NCBI RefSeq assembly: GCF_021155765.1
Contig: NC_060118.1
Span: forward strand, 5,208,001-5,272,000
DNA length: 64,000 nt
Reading direction: 5' to 3'
DNA from: Diprion similis
Lineage: Eukaryota > Arthropoda > Insecta > Hymenoptera > Diprionidae
In this document: positions 22,491 through 35,281 of the stretch, one piece after another
Layout of the letters: every line of letters begins with the position of its first letter
Position numbering within the stretch: the first letter of the stretch is position 1
Translations under genes and position numbers: made by a program
The notes under the pieces: generated by a model
The model's database searches: none
Seen by the model: only the letters and a program-made list of their open reading frames with translations
Told to the model about the DNA's origin: nothing

Positions 22491-22627
22491 AGTGTCTTGA
22501 AAATGTTAAATTCAGGCGATGAAATCTTTTTATTAGATAGAGAGATTAAAGAGAATTCGGTAAAACTGTGAGAAGGCTAAAGGACGTCGCAGGATCTTTA
22601 TGGAAATCAGCTCCCGGTTAAATTGGA

Positions 22628-23207
22628 TGAATTTTCAGTATGTTATATATCCTCCCGATCAAAAGTTTCCACGGACACAAGTCCCGGAAATCAGTAGTTT
22701 CCGAGATACAGGCTTCGGAAGAGGAGTGCATGGATTTTCTTATATCTATGGATTACGTGATTTTTACAAATTACGTAGCTTCAAGGTGGACTTGAGATCA
22801 AATATATCACTCAAAAACTGCACAGCCGATTCGCAGATATTCCGACATGCGTGAAAAACAGGAAAAGTCGATTATTGCAAGAGTCAGAGAGTGTCGTTCT
22901 TCAGGCCTAATCTAACGTTGCACCTCCTTCTAGTAAACTAGCGAGTTCAAGAATAGCATCAATGCATTGATGAAATCAATCACAGCGTCCTGCCTATCCT
23001 TGAGAATCAACCGTGCAGTTTTTTGAGTGATTAATTGTTTGATTCCAAATTCACTTGAAGCTTTATAATTCATGAAAATCGCAAAATCCATACACATCGA
23101 AAAATCTGGAAAGCATGTTCAAAAACCTGTTTGTCGGAAACTACTGATGTTTGGGACTCTTGTCCGGAAGAACTTTTGATCGGGAGGATATATACTATTA
23201 GAAAATG
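22628..23207. mobile_element. Foldback element with arms of about 210 bp
   Basis: 22628-22842 is repeated inverted at 22996-23207. Shared blocks include TATATCCTCCCGATCAAAAG, ATCAGTAGTTTCCGA and ATCACTCAAAAA-CTGCAC. The spacer is about 150 bp. No coding capacity. Confidence 0.8.
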
Positions 23208-24066
23208 TCCTCATGATGTCAGAGCCTGGTTGTCGGCGCCATTTTATCACCACATAACCTAAGTTTTTGATTTTAATGGAGGCAAATTGTAATTCTTCGG
23301 GTTTGAAATTACTCATGTCACATAAATTAATGAAATGTAATCGATGATATATCTACCATCTACACACGGAAAAACACGGTCAACGGTCAGTTGTTAGCCT
23401 GGTTGTATTAGTTTGATTTTTTTCCATCAGATGACGCATTGCAAAGTTACATTCCCAATAACCCTGATGAAAATTTCTACTACTACGAATTTTTACAGAA
23501 ATTGGAAAATTTCGTATTCTTTCGTTCAAAATTGTATACATGTATAGTTTTTTGTAAGGAATTGTTAATTTACCATGAAAATAGTACTATCTTGTAGATT
23601 TCTCACTAAAAAAATACAAATTTTCACGAAAATCTACCAGTTTTTACGAGAAATTATATATATTTATGATTTTGGGCGTAAACAATTTTTTGTATCGAAT
23701 CTTACGAAACGTCCCGATTCCCCTAAAAATTCGTTAAAAATCGTAGCAATCACGCTCACCAGGGAACCTACTGAAAATTCAGCCAATCAGACCGGGAGCC
23801 TATTTCTTTGGAATTCTGCGGGGTCCTTAGTCGGTCAAGTAGAAATCTAATAACAGCTTAGATAGTCTGCACTACTGCCGTTGGCTAGAGCCACTGACCG
23901 AAGTGCTTCAAGGGCACTACCGGCAAGCGCCGAGTATACGATTGTTTTATCGCTTTCGTCCATGACTCGGCATATCGTTAGGAGTCGCCTCGTTCAATTT
24001 CAGCCGCTCTAAGAACGTGGAGTTGTAAACAAGACTGAGACCGGCGTATATCGGCGTAACGGCAAA
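23208..24066. other. 5' flank of the first MGST1-like gene
   Basis: No gene is seen. From about 23860 the DNA is richer in GC and CpG, as expected for a promoter and 5' UTR of the gene starting at 24067. About 23480-23720 is AT-rich with TTTCGTA-like words like those at 1-650. Confidence 0.4.
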
Positions 24067-26552
24067 ATGGCACCGAGCATAGATGTGGAGTCGGTAAAAA
24101 TTTTTGGATTTTGGGGCAGTATATTGGTCCTAAAAATCCTGGCTATGGCGGTGCTTACGGGCCGTCAGCGGATGCGGAAACAGGTGAGTTCGAATTTTGT
24201 CCAAGCTACATATGTTGCGTGTAGTTCTATTCCGTCAGCATAATTATTGCACGTAGGGATATTAAATCGAAGAAATGTCAGACCAACGATCCTAGTACGA
24301 TCAGACAAGGGGAAAAATGCACTAGATGCGTTACTCTCACAGAAAATTTTATCAACTGTCCTAGAATTAATCCGCAATTTTGCCACTTGGAGTGAAAACT
24401 TGGTATGAATTTTTGCAATCAGTCTGAAGTTTGTAATGTTACATTGTGATACTGCATCTTTAGAAAAACTCGTTATTTTGCTACTTTAGGGTTCGCGGAA
24501 ATTTAGGAAACCGTTAATAAAGCATGAATAAACTCAGATTCTGTAAATTTAAGTTTACCAATTATTCCAAAGATGCAAAATTAGTCATTTTTGTGTCAAC
24601 GTCTCGTTACAGTAACTTTACTAACTTCAGCCTCGTTTCTGATTGCCTTGCGTCTCACTTTGGTGCCACCCTGTATTTTTGTGTCTAGAACCTTCTCAAT
24701 CGTCTGATTAACGACTTTTTGGTGCATCGCTTATGAAATCGTGTAATAATTAATCATTCCAGACGTTGACGCCGTCGGAGTTTATATAATATGATATAAT
24801 TGCTCGATACGACGATAAACCCTATTTTTCAGCTATCAGCGATCCAGTTTTTTTCCATGGTTGATTATTTCATAAATTATGTACCTCCCTGCCAACCGGC
24901 GATCGGTGAATCGACACAATTACGCAGCTATTAACAAATGGTTGGCAATTAATTCCTCGTAGTTTACCTTGAAATAAAAGACGTGTATATTTTTTTACTT
25001 TTGTTTCACGTCATAATACTGTTTTTCATAATACTCTATACTTCCAGATCTTGTGGGCTAAGTACGATTCGCATTCAAGTCTGGATAGCATAATGATTTT
25101 TTAGCTCTAATTGCTTCGAAAATGAAATGATTATTTTTTTGTTTTTAACAAATTAAAATATGCGTTGTAATGTGTAGTTGGTCAAACGAATTCCTTGATT
25201 TAACGATAGCCTTTCTTGTCACGATCGAATGAAGTATTGATTGGAGTGAAAATTTCGTTGTGTTTCGGAAATTGAGTCCATTAAACATCATTTCGTTTCA
25301 AGTTTATTTATAGTTCCTCCAAGTCGCATGTTCATTGACAGAAATAATTAGGCACTTGAAATAAAATAAGTACATAAATCTAGTCAACAAAAATGCTATA
25401 CTTTGTTGATCTAACGGGAGCTTGTTTGGTGTAACTCGTTGAATCAGTTGCACTAATTTCTTTACGAGGTAAAAGAAACACCACATACTTTGGAACAAGG
25501 AGAGAATATATTAATCGTAAACATCGGTATACTAGTACTATAAATGGCCACTAGGCGGTGAACTTTCTCGCTACGGAAATAGCTTCAGAGATGGTTGTAA
25601 AATCGGGTACTACTTCATGTACAACAATAAGTTTTTGGATTTTTGCTTATCAAATATCGATTCAGTCCCACAACATTTTGAGTGAACAGAATTATAAATG
25701 ATATCATTCAAAGAATACATTTTGTGCGCTTGAATAAGCCTAATGTTTAATCAACGCAAGAGATTTTTGTAACAACAAAATTTCATTACCCGTTTCAGTC
25801 ATTGAGATTTTTGACTCAATAAAACTTAGTTTAAAACAAGCTCAATTCGGTTTGACACAAGAACTTTATATTTTTAAAACAATCGATTTAATAAAATTGT
25901 TAAGTCATTTTAATCACACATTTCTTGACACAAAATTCACATTATCGCAAGGAGCTCACGCCGTGTTATCTTGAATAAATTGATAGTCAGCATGATCATT
26001 CAGGGGCTTGATCCAAGATTAAATTGACTTGTCATGAATATTTCACCCGAAAAAAGTATTTTATCGAATTAAATAAGTATCGTGTTCGCTAAATTCGACT
26101 ATAGTATTTAGTTGAATCAAGCGAATATCACTTGACTCAAATAATCCTTCTCTTCCGTGTAGCTCTAATCAATCTGAGAACCTGACACTCCGCTATGATT
26201 CCATGATTAATTGTGTTTGCAGGTTTTCGCGAATCCGGAAGACGCCGCGAAACATAAGAAGGCAAAAGTCGCCTTCGATGACCCAGACGTGGAACGAATT
26301 CGTCGGGCCCATTTGAATGACCTTGAAAACGTTGTGCCATGGTTCATAGTCACTTGGCTTTGGCTAGGCACGGGTCCATCGACGTGGTTGGCCGGTTTGT
26401 TGATCCGAGTTTTCGTCCTGTCCAGGATTCTTCATACTGTCGTATATGCAGTTGTTCCTCTCCCCCAGCCTTCCAGGGCCATTGCCTTTTTCCTAGGATA
26501 TTTCGTCACTTTCTACATGGCAGCTGCAACGATATTGCATTATTCTTACTGA
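24067..26552 (+). CDS. Microsomal glutathione S-transferase 1-like, 148 aa
   Basis: MAPEG-family membrane enzyme that conjugates glutathione to electrophiles and reduces lipid hydroperoxides, in the ER and outer mitochondrial membrane. Exon 1 is 24067-24183 (39 codons) with first helix FGFWGSILVLKILAMAVLT, then GRQRMRKQ. The donor is GTGAGT, and exon 2 is 26223-26552 after TTTGCAG, phase 0. Exon 2 has VFANPED at 40-46, the family signature VERIRRAHLNDLENVVPW at 62-79, and three further hydrophobic helices ending HYSY. Length matches MGST1 (about 150). The first exon was found by reading upstream for the helix; start and donor agree exactly with the paralogue at 28293-30371. The intron (2039 bp) shows nothing recognisable. 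Confidence 0.92.
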
Positions 26553-27240
26553 TTCATTTACAGTATTTTTTCAAATCAGTCTTTTAATTTAATTCAATCA
26601 GGGAAAGCTTGTACAACGCACTAAATGTCAAGTACAAATCATGATTTAAACTATATATTACACTCGTATCAAAAAAATATGAAGCTGAAGTTTATAACCT
26701 TAATGTGACAATGCATTTTTTACGACGAATTGTTATTTCGCAACTTTTTTACGACGGTGGGAAATTCAGTAAACTGTTATAATGCAATACAGACTTATAT
26801 ATTTTGCAATCTTAAATAATTTATAGGCATTCTAAAACTAAAGAATTTAGAGATTTGTTATAAACGTTTAGATATGTTATCATTACTATTCCTTAACGGG
26901 GAAAAACCTTCGTGCCACACCTTCAGAATTTTCATTTTATTGCGTTATGTTTGTACCATAGCTATTATAATTATGTGACTTGTTACTGTTCGAAAAATAT
27001 ATTTTCGAATGAAGTGGTTCTATCATTCATTTACACTTACCCATATGTGATATCTAGATTTTCTCAGGTACATAAATGTATAAAAATCATAGCACTTGAA
27101 AGGTAGTGCAAATATGAAGAGAGGAAGAGGATTCGTCGCGAATAAATTTACTCTCAGAATTGTAAGTCGTAGAATTGACGTAACTTTGTGTTCCAGTATT
27201 TTATTTAGAGAGCTATTATAACAAAAGTATTTATGAAGCT

Positions 27241-27558
27241 GTGAGATTGATGAAGATTAGCTGGCAATTGAAATTCAATTGCGATGGTCGATTCGGTACT
27301 GTTCACAGAAAAAGTAGGAAATTTTATTGTGTGAATTCAAATGTTGTAAGCTTAGAGAAGAAGAATAAAGCTGAGTTCTGCTGGTTTGACTGGATCGCTA
27401 GAGCTCATTTCCATAAGCAAACAACCGAAGATACCAGAAAGTTAAGAAGAGTGGCTAAAAAAAGATATAAACATCATTTTTTTTACTGTAAAAAGAACAC
27501 TGTGCGGGCCAAGAATCGAAGAGTGAGCGCCGAATCGAAAATTCAATCCGCATCATGA
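27241..27558 (+). CDS. Unrecognised basic open frame, 105 codons
   Basis: ATG-to-TGA frame rich in Lys and Arg (such as TRKLRRVAKKRYKHH and VRAKNRRVSAESK). There is no domain, signal or membrane segment. It lies alone in the spacer between the two MGST genes. Composition is partly explained by A-rich DNA; chance is more likely than a gene. Confidence 0.12.
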   Translation: MRLMKISWQLKFNCDGRFGTVHRKSRKFYCVNSNVVSLEKKNKAEFCWFDWIARAHFHKQTTEDTRKLRRVAKKRYKHHFFYCKKNTVRAKNRRVSAESKIQSAS

Positions 27559-28121
27559 ATATGTAAAATCGTACTATTTTTTCTTCTGCGTTTTAGTTTT
27601 ATACATTTTTAAGGTGCTTGTCAAAAAAATCTCGAAAGCTATATTCAAATATTCTTTATAAGATTATATATGGTATAGGATAGGAGGTTTTTGAGATCAA
27701 ATCAACAATTTCAAATCCCATGGTATAGGTACCATAACTATGTTATCATTGGATAAGACTTTTTTTTTTATCGACATGAATCTTGACGTTGGAAAAGTAG
27801 ACGGAAAAAAGTAAACAAAATTAAATTTGGACAATTAATTTAAATTCGTATAATGTTCGGATTCTTGTTACATAAGCTTTTACTTGTTACATCAAGGTTA
27901 GAAAAAAAATCATAATTCAATATGAAATAAAAAGAAAAAAAAATGGAAAGGTTTGACGAAACGTGATTTCTGGCCAACTGCAGCTTCTAACAATCTTCTT
28001 GAGTGGTTCACCTTTTTCGTGCCTTCAGTTGGCGTTACATCAAGTTTGTAGGTTACTTTAGAATCATGAAATCATCTGCACGAATTTGATAAAGAAATGA
28101 AGCATTAACCTAGTCACCAAT

Positions 28122-28127
28122 TTTATT
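28122..28127 (-). promoter_or_regulatory. Candidate polyadenylation signal of the second MGST1-like gene
   Basis: AATAAA on the minus strand about 165 bases after the stop at 28293. Confidence 0.4.
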
Positions 28128-28292
28128 ATCAATAACATCATGTATTACAAAGTTAGCTGGAATTCATATATCGCTGTTACGTATTGAGTGCGATTTCCCC
28201 AGTTTCAAACCAATAACAGAAGCAAAATCCTAGGGAAATTGTACTCAGTTCTGTAAGTTCATATATGTATGGGGAAATTTAAAATCGTTTCT

Positions 28293-30371
28293 TTAGGATG
28301 AGTAGTGCAGTATTGTTGAAACCGCCATGTAGCCGGTGATCAAAAGTCCTACGCCAAAACTGAGGCCTCTTGCAGGTTGTGGAAGCGGTACGATTGCGTA
28401 GACGATAGTGTGGATTATCCTCGAGATGACGAAACCTCGGATCAACAAACCGGCCAGCCATGTTGATGGACCAGTTCCTATCCAGAGGGAAGTGGCAATG
28501 AACCATGGCACAACATTTTCAAGGTCATTCAAGTGTGCTCTGCGGACTCGTTCGACATCTGGGTCGTTAAAGTCGACCTTTGCTTTTTTACTTGCGAGTG
28601 AGGTGTCTTCCGGATTTGCGAAGACCTGCAATTAGTTTTTTTTTTTGTTACTTGCACTGTCATTGTCTTCTTACTTTCAGACTCTGAGACAGGAATTTTT
28701 TGGAAATTTTTCTAATTCACAAAAGTTTGTTCATGTTGTGGGACGTGCAGTTGGTTCAAAACAGTGAGTTGATTCACAAACGTGATAAAACAAAAGCTTG
28801 TAAAGTATCGCTGAAGCTAATCTAGTAACATTTAACTAAAAAAGTCCCCATGTATGGGGAAATTTCTTGAAAACATCGACGACAAATATGATCTGTAAAC
28901 ATCTCATCGAACAGTGTCACATGAATAATATTATTCTGTTTTTTTTTACGGGAAAATCTATTACGTTCCTTATTCAATTTCGACAAATAGTTTCTCATTT
29001 TATTCATAAAGAAATTCTCCACAAATTGTGTCTGAGCAAAAATTTTGGATAAGAACAATATATTTCTTTTTAATTTTTAATAAAATGAGCTACTTTTCAT
29101 TACAACGGGAAAAAAATATGATTTTATAGATGAAAAAATAGTAAAATAATGTGATTTCCATGATGTTGTTAACAACAAGGTGTTCACAGTTAAAGTTTAA
29201 TGGATTAAGAACTTTTAATGAGCCAGTGGGACTTTTTTCGGTTACACTGTGAGATATCTGTGGACGATTTTTCGATTTAGACTTGATAGTGATGATCGTA
29301 TGATATCAGTATTATAAGTTGTGAAATGTTGGCAATGAAGGTTATCGACTAAGAGCCTGTTTTATCTGCCAGCAGTGAATAAGAGGATTTTATAATTATG
29401 AGAACATATTGCGGTAGTTGGGTCAATTATTATCTGGTACAATGGGTTAAGAGATTTTATTTCATTTCCTGGATAAAACTTAGGTTAATTGTAAAAAGAA
29501 GTGCAAAACTCAAAGTTTTCGTAAAATAAGAAATCATAGATAACACACAGTTATATATTTGTAATTCTCGATTAGTTCTGACTAAATATTTTTTCTCAAG
29601 GTGCCAAGGAGTGAAGAAAATTTCGCCAATTCAATATATTATATTGCAATGAAAGACGTTTTCTACAATACATATAATGTATAATTTTGTTCTGCATTGT
29701 AAATAAATAGTTTGACTCGAATCGAACGCAATATCATTCAAGGTCTATTTTTTTATACTTTTGAAATGCACTGTCTGTCCATAACGTAAGATATGGACAT
29801 TAGTTAACACGAATTATTTATCATGTAATCTGTCTTGCGCAAAAATATTATGTAGACTGAAAAACAAACAGCGAAACATCTCGAAAAGAGGTATTAAAAG
29901 GTTTCGATAGGGGACCAGAATGGGGGAATCCCATAGTGACTGATAATTTTCGAACACCTCGTGCATTTTAATATTCTTTTGTTTGATTTTGTAATTCTTA
30001 TTTCTATTTTTAAATTTGAATAAGGTGAACTATTGGCACAGCGCAGATAAGTCGTATAAATAATTGTATTTGATGGTACTACAGGTGTTAAAATTTCACA
30101 TTAGTTACTTTCGAACTTCGATATTCGCTTCTTATGGGTTGGCAATTGTTTCGAATACCTAACAGAAAGAAAAACGAAAACAAACGAACGAGAAATGATC
30201 GCGAAACCGGTTTTATTCATGATTGCTGACTCTGTAAACAGAAATTGGACTCACCTGTTTTCGGAATCGTTGACGTGCAGTAAGTAATGACATAGCCATA
30301 ACTTTCAGAGCTAACAGACCGCTCCAAAAACCGAAAACTGACAAAATTTCGGGATCTACGTTCAGAGACAT
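28293..30371 (-). CDS. Microsomal glutathione S-transferase 1-like, 149 aa
   Basis: Second MAPEG-family gene, tail to tail with the one at 24067. Exon 1 is 30371-30255 (39 codons: MSLNVDPEIL, helix FGFWSGLLALKVMAMSLLT, then ARQRFRKQ). The donor is GTGAGT, and exon 2 is 28625-28293 after TTGCAG, phase 0, the same intron site as the paralogue. Signature VERVRRAHLNDLENVVPW is at 63-80, ending HYSS. Exon 2 differs from the paralogue mainly at the start (TSLASKK against AAKHKK) and in the last helices (GLSFGVGLLITGYM against AIAFFLGYFVTFYM). It acts as a glutathione transferase and peroxidase in the ER or mitochondrial outer membrane. The intron (1629 bp) holds nothing recognised. Confidence 0.92.
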
Positions 30372-33300
30372 TTTGTCGTTGTTTAGATCTCACCGCTTAC
30401 TGGTAGGAAATGATATTTCGAACGAGTCTACACGAGTCGACAAAGTTGACGAGTCATTCGTGATACTTGTAAAATATTATCGAGTTGATGATATTGTAGT
30501 ACTTGCATACCTCGTGTAAGATGACACCAATAGTCAGTATTGATAGTTACTCACTCTAGTGGCAATATTACCGACTATGCATGCGACGCGGAGAAATCTA
30601 CCTTACTGGCTGACGGTATTATTCGCGTTTGATAAATCACAAAACACGTTGGATTTGCATTTGATCAGATGTTGGGTGAAATTCTTTAGAGGTGTCACTG
30701 CGATAACGCCGGTAATGCAGGTCGCTGCAGTATAGATTGTAATCGATGTGAAAACGTGTAGCATCGTTCGGTGGAGAAATTTAGGACAAGGAGATTAAAT
30801 AATTTGCGTCGAATACCAAAAGTTGTGGACGATTTCAATTTCACAAACGAGGAAATACTCGTCGTGTTGGTCAATGTCATGAATAATAGTTACGGTTCCA
30901 GTTCCAGTTATTATATTTAAAATTATAATGAAAAAAAGAATCCCTAGATAATGTTGTCAAAGAAAATTTTGAGCTCAGTTACAATGAAATGTCTTGTTCT
31001 TTTGTTTTGTTTTAAAATAGGAAACCGGGAAATCAATAATCTTCATATGATTTAAAAATTTACAGGCCTACTTTTGCTCGTGTTTTTATCAAAAATTGTC
31101 TATAATTATGGGAAAATGACGAAAAGTGTTGAGTTAATTCTGACGATTATTTTCATATTTTATGTTTTCCTCTTATTTTTGTGACCGCTTTGCCAAATCC
31201 TGGTTTGGGTTATTTTTTTCACGACATTTTTAACGACATGTTTATTGGTCACGTCTTTTATCTTTTTAGGCGGTCTCGAAGGCGGTAAAGTAAAGCTTTG
31301 CTCACCCTCACGTTTTCATTTGGGGTCTTTTTTACGATACCTATTTAGACTCCTCATCAATTTACTCATTTCGAAAGTGCAAGATTTTTATTTCGTTAAA
31401 TTCAGCATTTGCAATTTCCGGGGAAACTCGGATCCGCGTTAAATAAATTCGAAATTCCAGCTTTCAGAATTCGATCCCACCTCGATCACGAGACGAAGTA
31501 AAAGGTAATCGAGTTGAATTTGACAAGAGCGAATCCCTCCTCAATTAAGTAGAAAATTGCCAGAATTAAGGATTTTATTTGTTATTGTAGAGGAATCAGG
31601 CGACTTTTTCGGTTTTTCACTGCGAAAATCGTGTCATCATTTTCGTTTTTGATAGACTCTCTAAAATTTTGTCTGATATGAATTTTCAATAACTTTCAAA
31701 AGTTTATTAATTGACCAGGAAGTTGTTAATTATAAGCCATAGACAATTTGCATACTAAACGATTTCGCGATTAACTGAGTAGTTAGGCAAGGAAAAATTT
31801 ATCTAGAGTGATTTAATGTAGGTAATTCATTTACGATCAAAATGCGGTATGATTGTATTTAAATTGGCTTAACAGTGTGCTTCAGAAATTGACTGTAATT
31901 CTCAGGAGAAATAATTAGAAATAATAAATAATTACTCAGATTATTTTCTAAACTTGACTCCTAAAGTTTAGCGAACAAAGTTTTCACTCTCTTTTCTCTT
32001 AAATACATAGCTGGCAATTAATGAAGTGTATTTTTATAAAATGCCCCTGAATTTCTTTTGTAACATTCTTACGAATTGTTAGTTTACCGAAACCATTTTC
32101 GTTATAAAGAGATAGACGATTGTTGAACAAAATATTTGCAATTTAATTGAAGTTTCTTGTAGCCCTTAAATGTTTTTTAAAGTTTAGAAGTACTTGTGTT
32201 GTAGTGGGCAGAGTAATTATGTGCATTTGGTTTCTCAAGTTCTATTTCTTTCTGATTTTCAATTTTATTCTTGTTGATTTCTTTCTGAGAATCATCAGAG
32301 AAAATGCTTGTTTCTCGAAGCAGATTCCTTTTTCAGTGAAGAAGTGAGTTTCGACTCACAGGTTTCTTCTATAAAAAGAAGATATGAATCTCGCTATTAA
32401 AAATTATTGAAATAATAATTCACTGAAAAAATATTTTCTCTGGATTTCCTTAATTTCAAATAATTTGTTATCTTTCCACATAAAGTCTTTTCAACACAAT
32501 TTCGATTGCTTAAATTCACACTTCATAAAATTCAAAATCATTGAACCTAGAACTTACAACACCTGGCGGAAAACACAGATATTTTCCATAAATTACAATT
32601 TTGTGATATATTTTAGCCAAGGCGAATGCAAAGAGAACCTACCATTGTTCATTGTGAAAGAATTCATTTACGTTTATCAAATCGTCGTTTTTTTCTAAAA
32701 AATGTTTCCTTTAAACCATTTTAATATTTATTTCCATGACATTCGTTAATTTCTTTATAAATAACAAGTTTCAGTTGGTGATATATAGATAGAAAGACTA
32801 AAATTTGTTGCGATCGATGCGTCGTTCTTCCTGAGATTAAGGTTCAGCATAATCGACGACCCGAATTTAAATTGGCAAAGAAATGGGATACAATTGGTAA
32901 TGGAGAAGGTTCGTTTTTTATCGGTTATCGTTCTTCACCCTTGGTTGTATAAACTGACAACCACATTCGATTCAAAGAGACAGATTACCTCGAGATTAAT
33001 GGAAAAAACCATCCTTACAACTTACACTGCTACAAAAGCCTTACAACTTGTTTATGGAACTGAATACGTTTCCGGACCTCATCTGAATTGGACAGATTTT
33101 TTCATTGAAAGGCATTTCCGATTCTTTTATTCAATCGTTCTCCTTTCATTGAAAAACTGCACTTATTCTTAGGTTGACAAATTATAATGTATTGCGAACT
33201 GGGTTAGTCTATAAATATCTTCGGAAGATGCGCTAAATTTAATAAACGCAACGAGTAAGTAATTCCCAAAAAAATTATGACCAGATTTTCGGGAGGCTTG

Positions 33301-34599
33301 AATGAACTGTAGATACAAAATTTTCCAAAAGTTTACGAATCCTGTTTCGAGATGAAGAAAATTTCGTCCAGTAATTCCTTTCATATTAATTTTCTGACAC
33401 AAATCAACGTAATGCGATGCTGTAGTTGCTTGCTTGTGAAGTCTTCACTATCAGCTGTTTCCTGTTTCTATAAATTATTTTCCTCTCCTGTGTGAAGAAT
33501 CGATTGTCAAAGTGCGTTCATAGCGACTAAAAATCAGCGGGTTTTAATAAATCTGTTCATACCTGAGATAATATTTGCAGTGTGCAGAGTGAGTAGTAAT
33601 GAAATCGTATTGATTGATTTTTTCAGATCGCTAAGGGGTCTACCCAACTGATGACCAAAAAAAGGGATTTTTCTGATAAGTTTTAACTGTACATATTGAT
33701 ATAGACTTTGTTAGGCTTAATAAATACTCGAATTATATTTAAAAAAAAAAAAATTTTTTTATTGATCTTAATCACGAAAACCGTAAGCGTAATAAAGTCT
33801 AAATTAATATTTACAGTTAAAACTTGTTTACTAATAGTTTGAAAAAGTCTACTAATACTTTGATACAAACAAATTTCATCAACGATAAACGTAAATAAAA
33901 ATTGATGATTAATCCAAAACTTTATTATTTCCTTTTGTTTATACAGATTCCCACCCTCGGGATGAATTTTCCTTTCTCCTGATTATTACTTAAATTTTCT
34001 AACTATAACAAATACATTAATCAATAATGTAAGTTCATTTTCAAGCAGACTATTTGTCAAAATCTAAAGTTTCATAAAATGAAATAATGCGACGCTAGTC
34101 CACTTCATATAACAGATATATTCCGAATTTCTACAGGTCAAGTAGGTTTTGGTCTGATTCTGAGCAACGTATAATCTTCAAAGAGTCTTGCAGTGAAGCT
34201 ATCCGGCACTCGAAAGCCGGGCACTCAAAAATATTACAATACTGTCTCGAGATTCCCTTTTCAATTGAAAGGCTGGGCGATGCACATTGTTCATCTCGGA
34301 TGTAAGGAGTAAAACGCTGTTCGCCTGCAGTTTAGGGTGGGGTGGGGGGTTACCCTATGCATGTATCTGTGAGAAGTAAGTCTGTAGATGCTTGACTTTT
34401 TTTTATGAGTAGTTTCCTTCCTACTGAAGGTGATGATGTGTTGAATTGTAAAATATTATTACCAGAATTCACGTGCAATTAATTACATGATTTATCTTGC
34501 GAATTAAATATAATATTTAAGAATCTATATAATAAATTCACGAGAAGACGAATCATTAGATATACTAGATGAAAAATTATATAGTGAACTTTGGAAGTT
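30372..34599. other. Gene-poor intergenic DNA
   Basis: The first 200 bases are the likely promoter of the MGST1-like gene ending at 30371. Otherwise AT-rich with poly-A/T tracts (such as 33740-33758). Open frames up to 92 codons (32894-33172) have no features of known families. I see no structured repeat. Confidence 0.45.
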
Positions 34600-34757
34600 T
34601 GAACTATGTAATCTCTATACGGTTTTGGATCTGGTATATCTAATAATTTGTATTTTATATACTGTATCGAATTTAGGAAATAAATTGTGTAATAAATTAC
34701 ACGTGAATTTTAGTCACAACGTTTGATAATTTAACGCATAATCATTTTTGGCAGGAC
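34600..34757. repeat. Dispersed repeat related to 740-895
   Basis: It aligns by eye with the sequence at the P450 copy A breakpoint. Shared blocks include TGGATCTGGTATATCTAATA (TTGATCTAGTAGATCTGATG at 747), ACACGTGAATTT and AATCATTTTT. Both matches end at the same side. Confidence 0.6.
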
Positions 34758-34917
34758 TACCAACCAAGTAAGATATATTGCCCAGGAAGACAAAAACTGG
34801 ATTCGGTTGATTTCGTAACTTTGAGGAAAAGTTAGATACCGAAAATGGGATATTCTTGATTGATCAGAATGGTGCACGGAATGTATACAACAAATTTCGG
34901 CTAAATATATCGCGTGT

Positions 34918-35281
34918 CAAATGCCAAAAGGGCGTATAAGAACATTTTTTGTGCCATTCAACTAAAAATCGCTCAAAACGTAAAGATCTGTAATAACTTT
35001 TTTTTATGTACTAACGCCAAAAGGGTTAATAAAAAAAACTCAAGTTTTGCTTTAAAACATTTAAAAAAAAATTCCAACTTTTTTTTAAACAATTGGTGGT
35101 GTTGGTTTTTTTTTTCTTTTAATTTGCAAAGTAATCAATTTTTTTCCTCATTTTTAGGGTTAGAATATGTTTACAAAGCGATTGGCAGAGAAAAAAAAAA
35201 ATTATACGCCCTTTTAGTTCTGCAAAGCCAAAAGGGCGTATAATTTTAAATAGAATTTTATATACGCCGTTTTGGCAAATT
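34918..35281. mobile_element. Small inverted-repeat element built on CCAAAAGGGCGTATA
   Basis: The ends are TGCCAAAAGGGCGTATAA (left) and TATACGCCGTTTTGGCAAAT (right). An internal hairpin at about 35200-35243 repeats the same motif as an inverted pair (TTATACGCCCTTTT ... CCAAAAGGGCGTATAA). Four motif copies suggest two MITEs nested or side by side. The interior is A/T-rich and non-coding. Confidence 0.75.

Larger units (their letters stand above)
26553..28292. other. Spacer between converging MGST1-like genes
   Basis: AT-rich, shared 3' side of both genes. AATAAA for the minus-strand gene is at 28122-28127. One plus-strand frame at 27241-27558 is listed separately. Confidence 0.5.
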
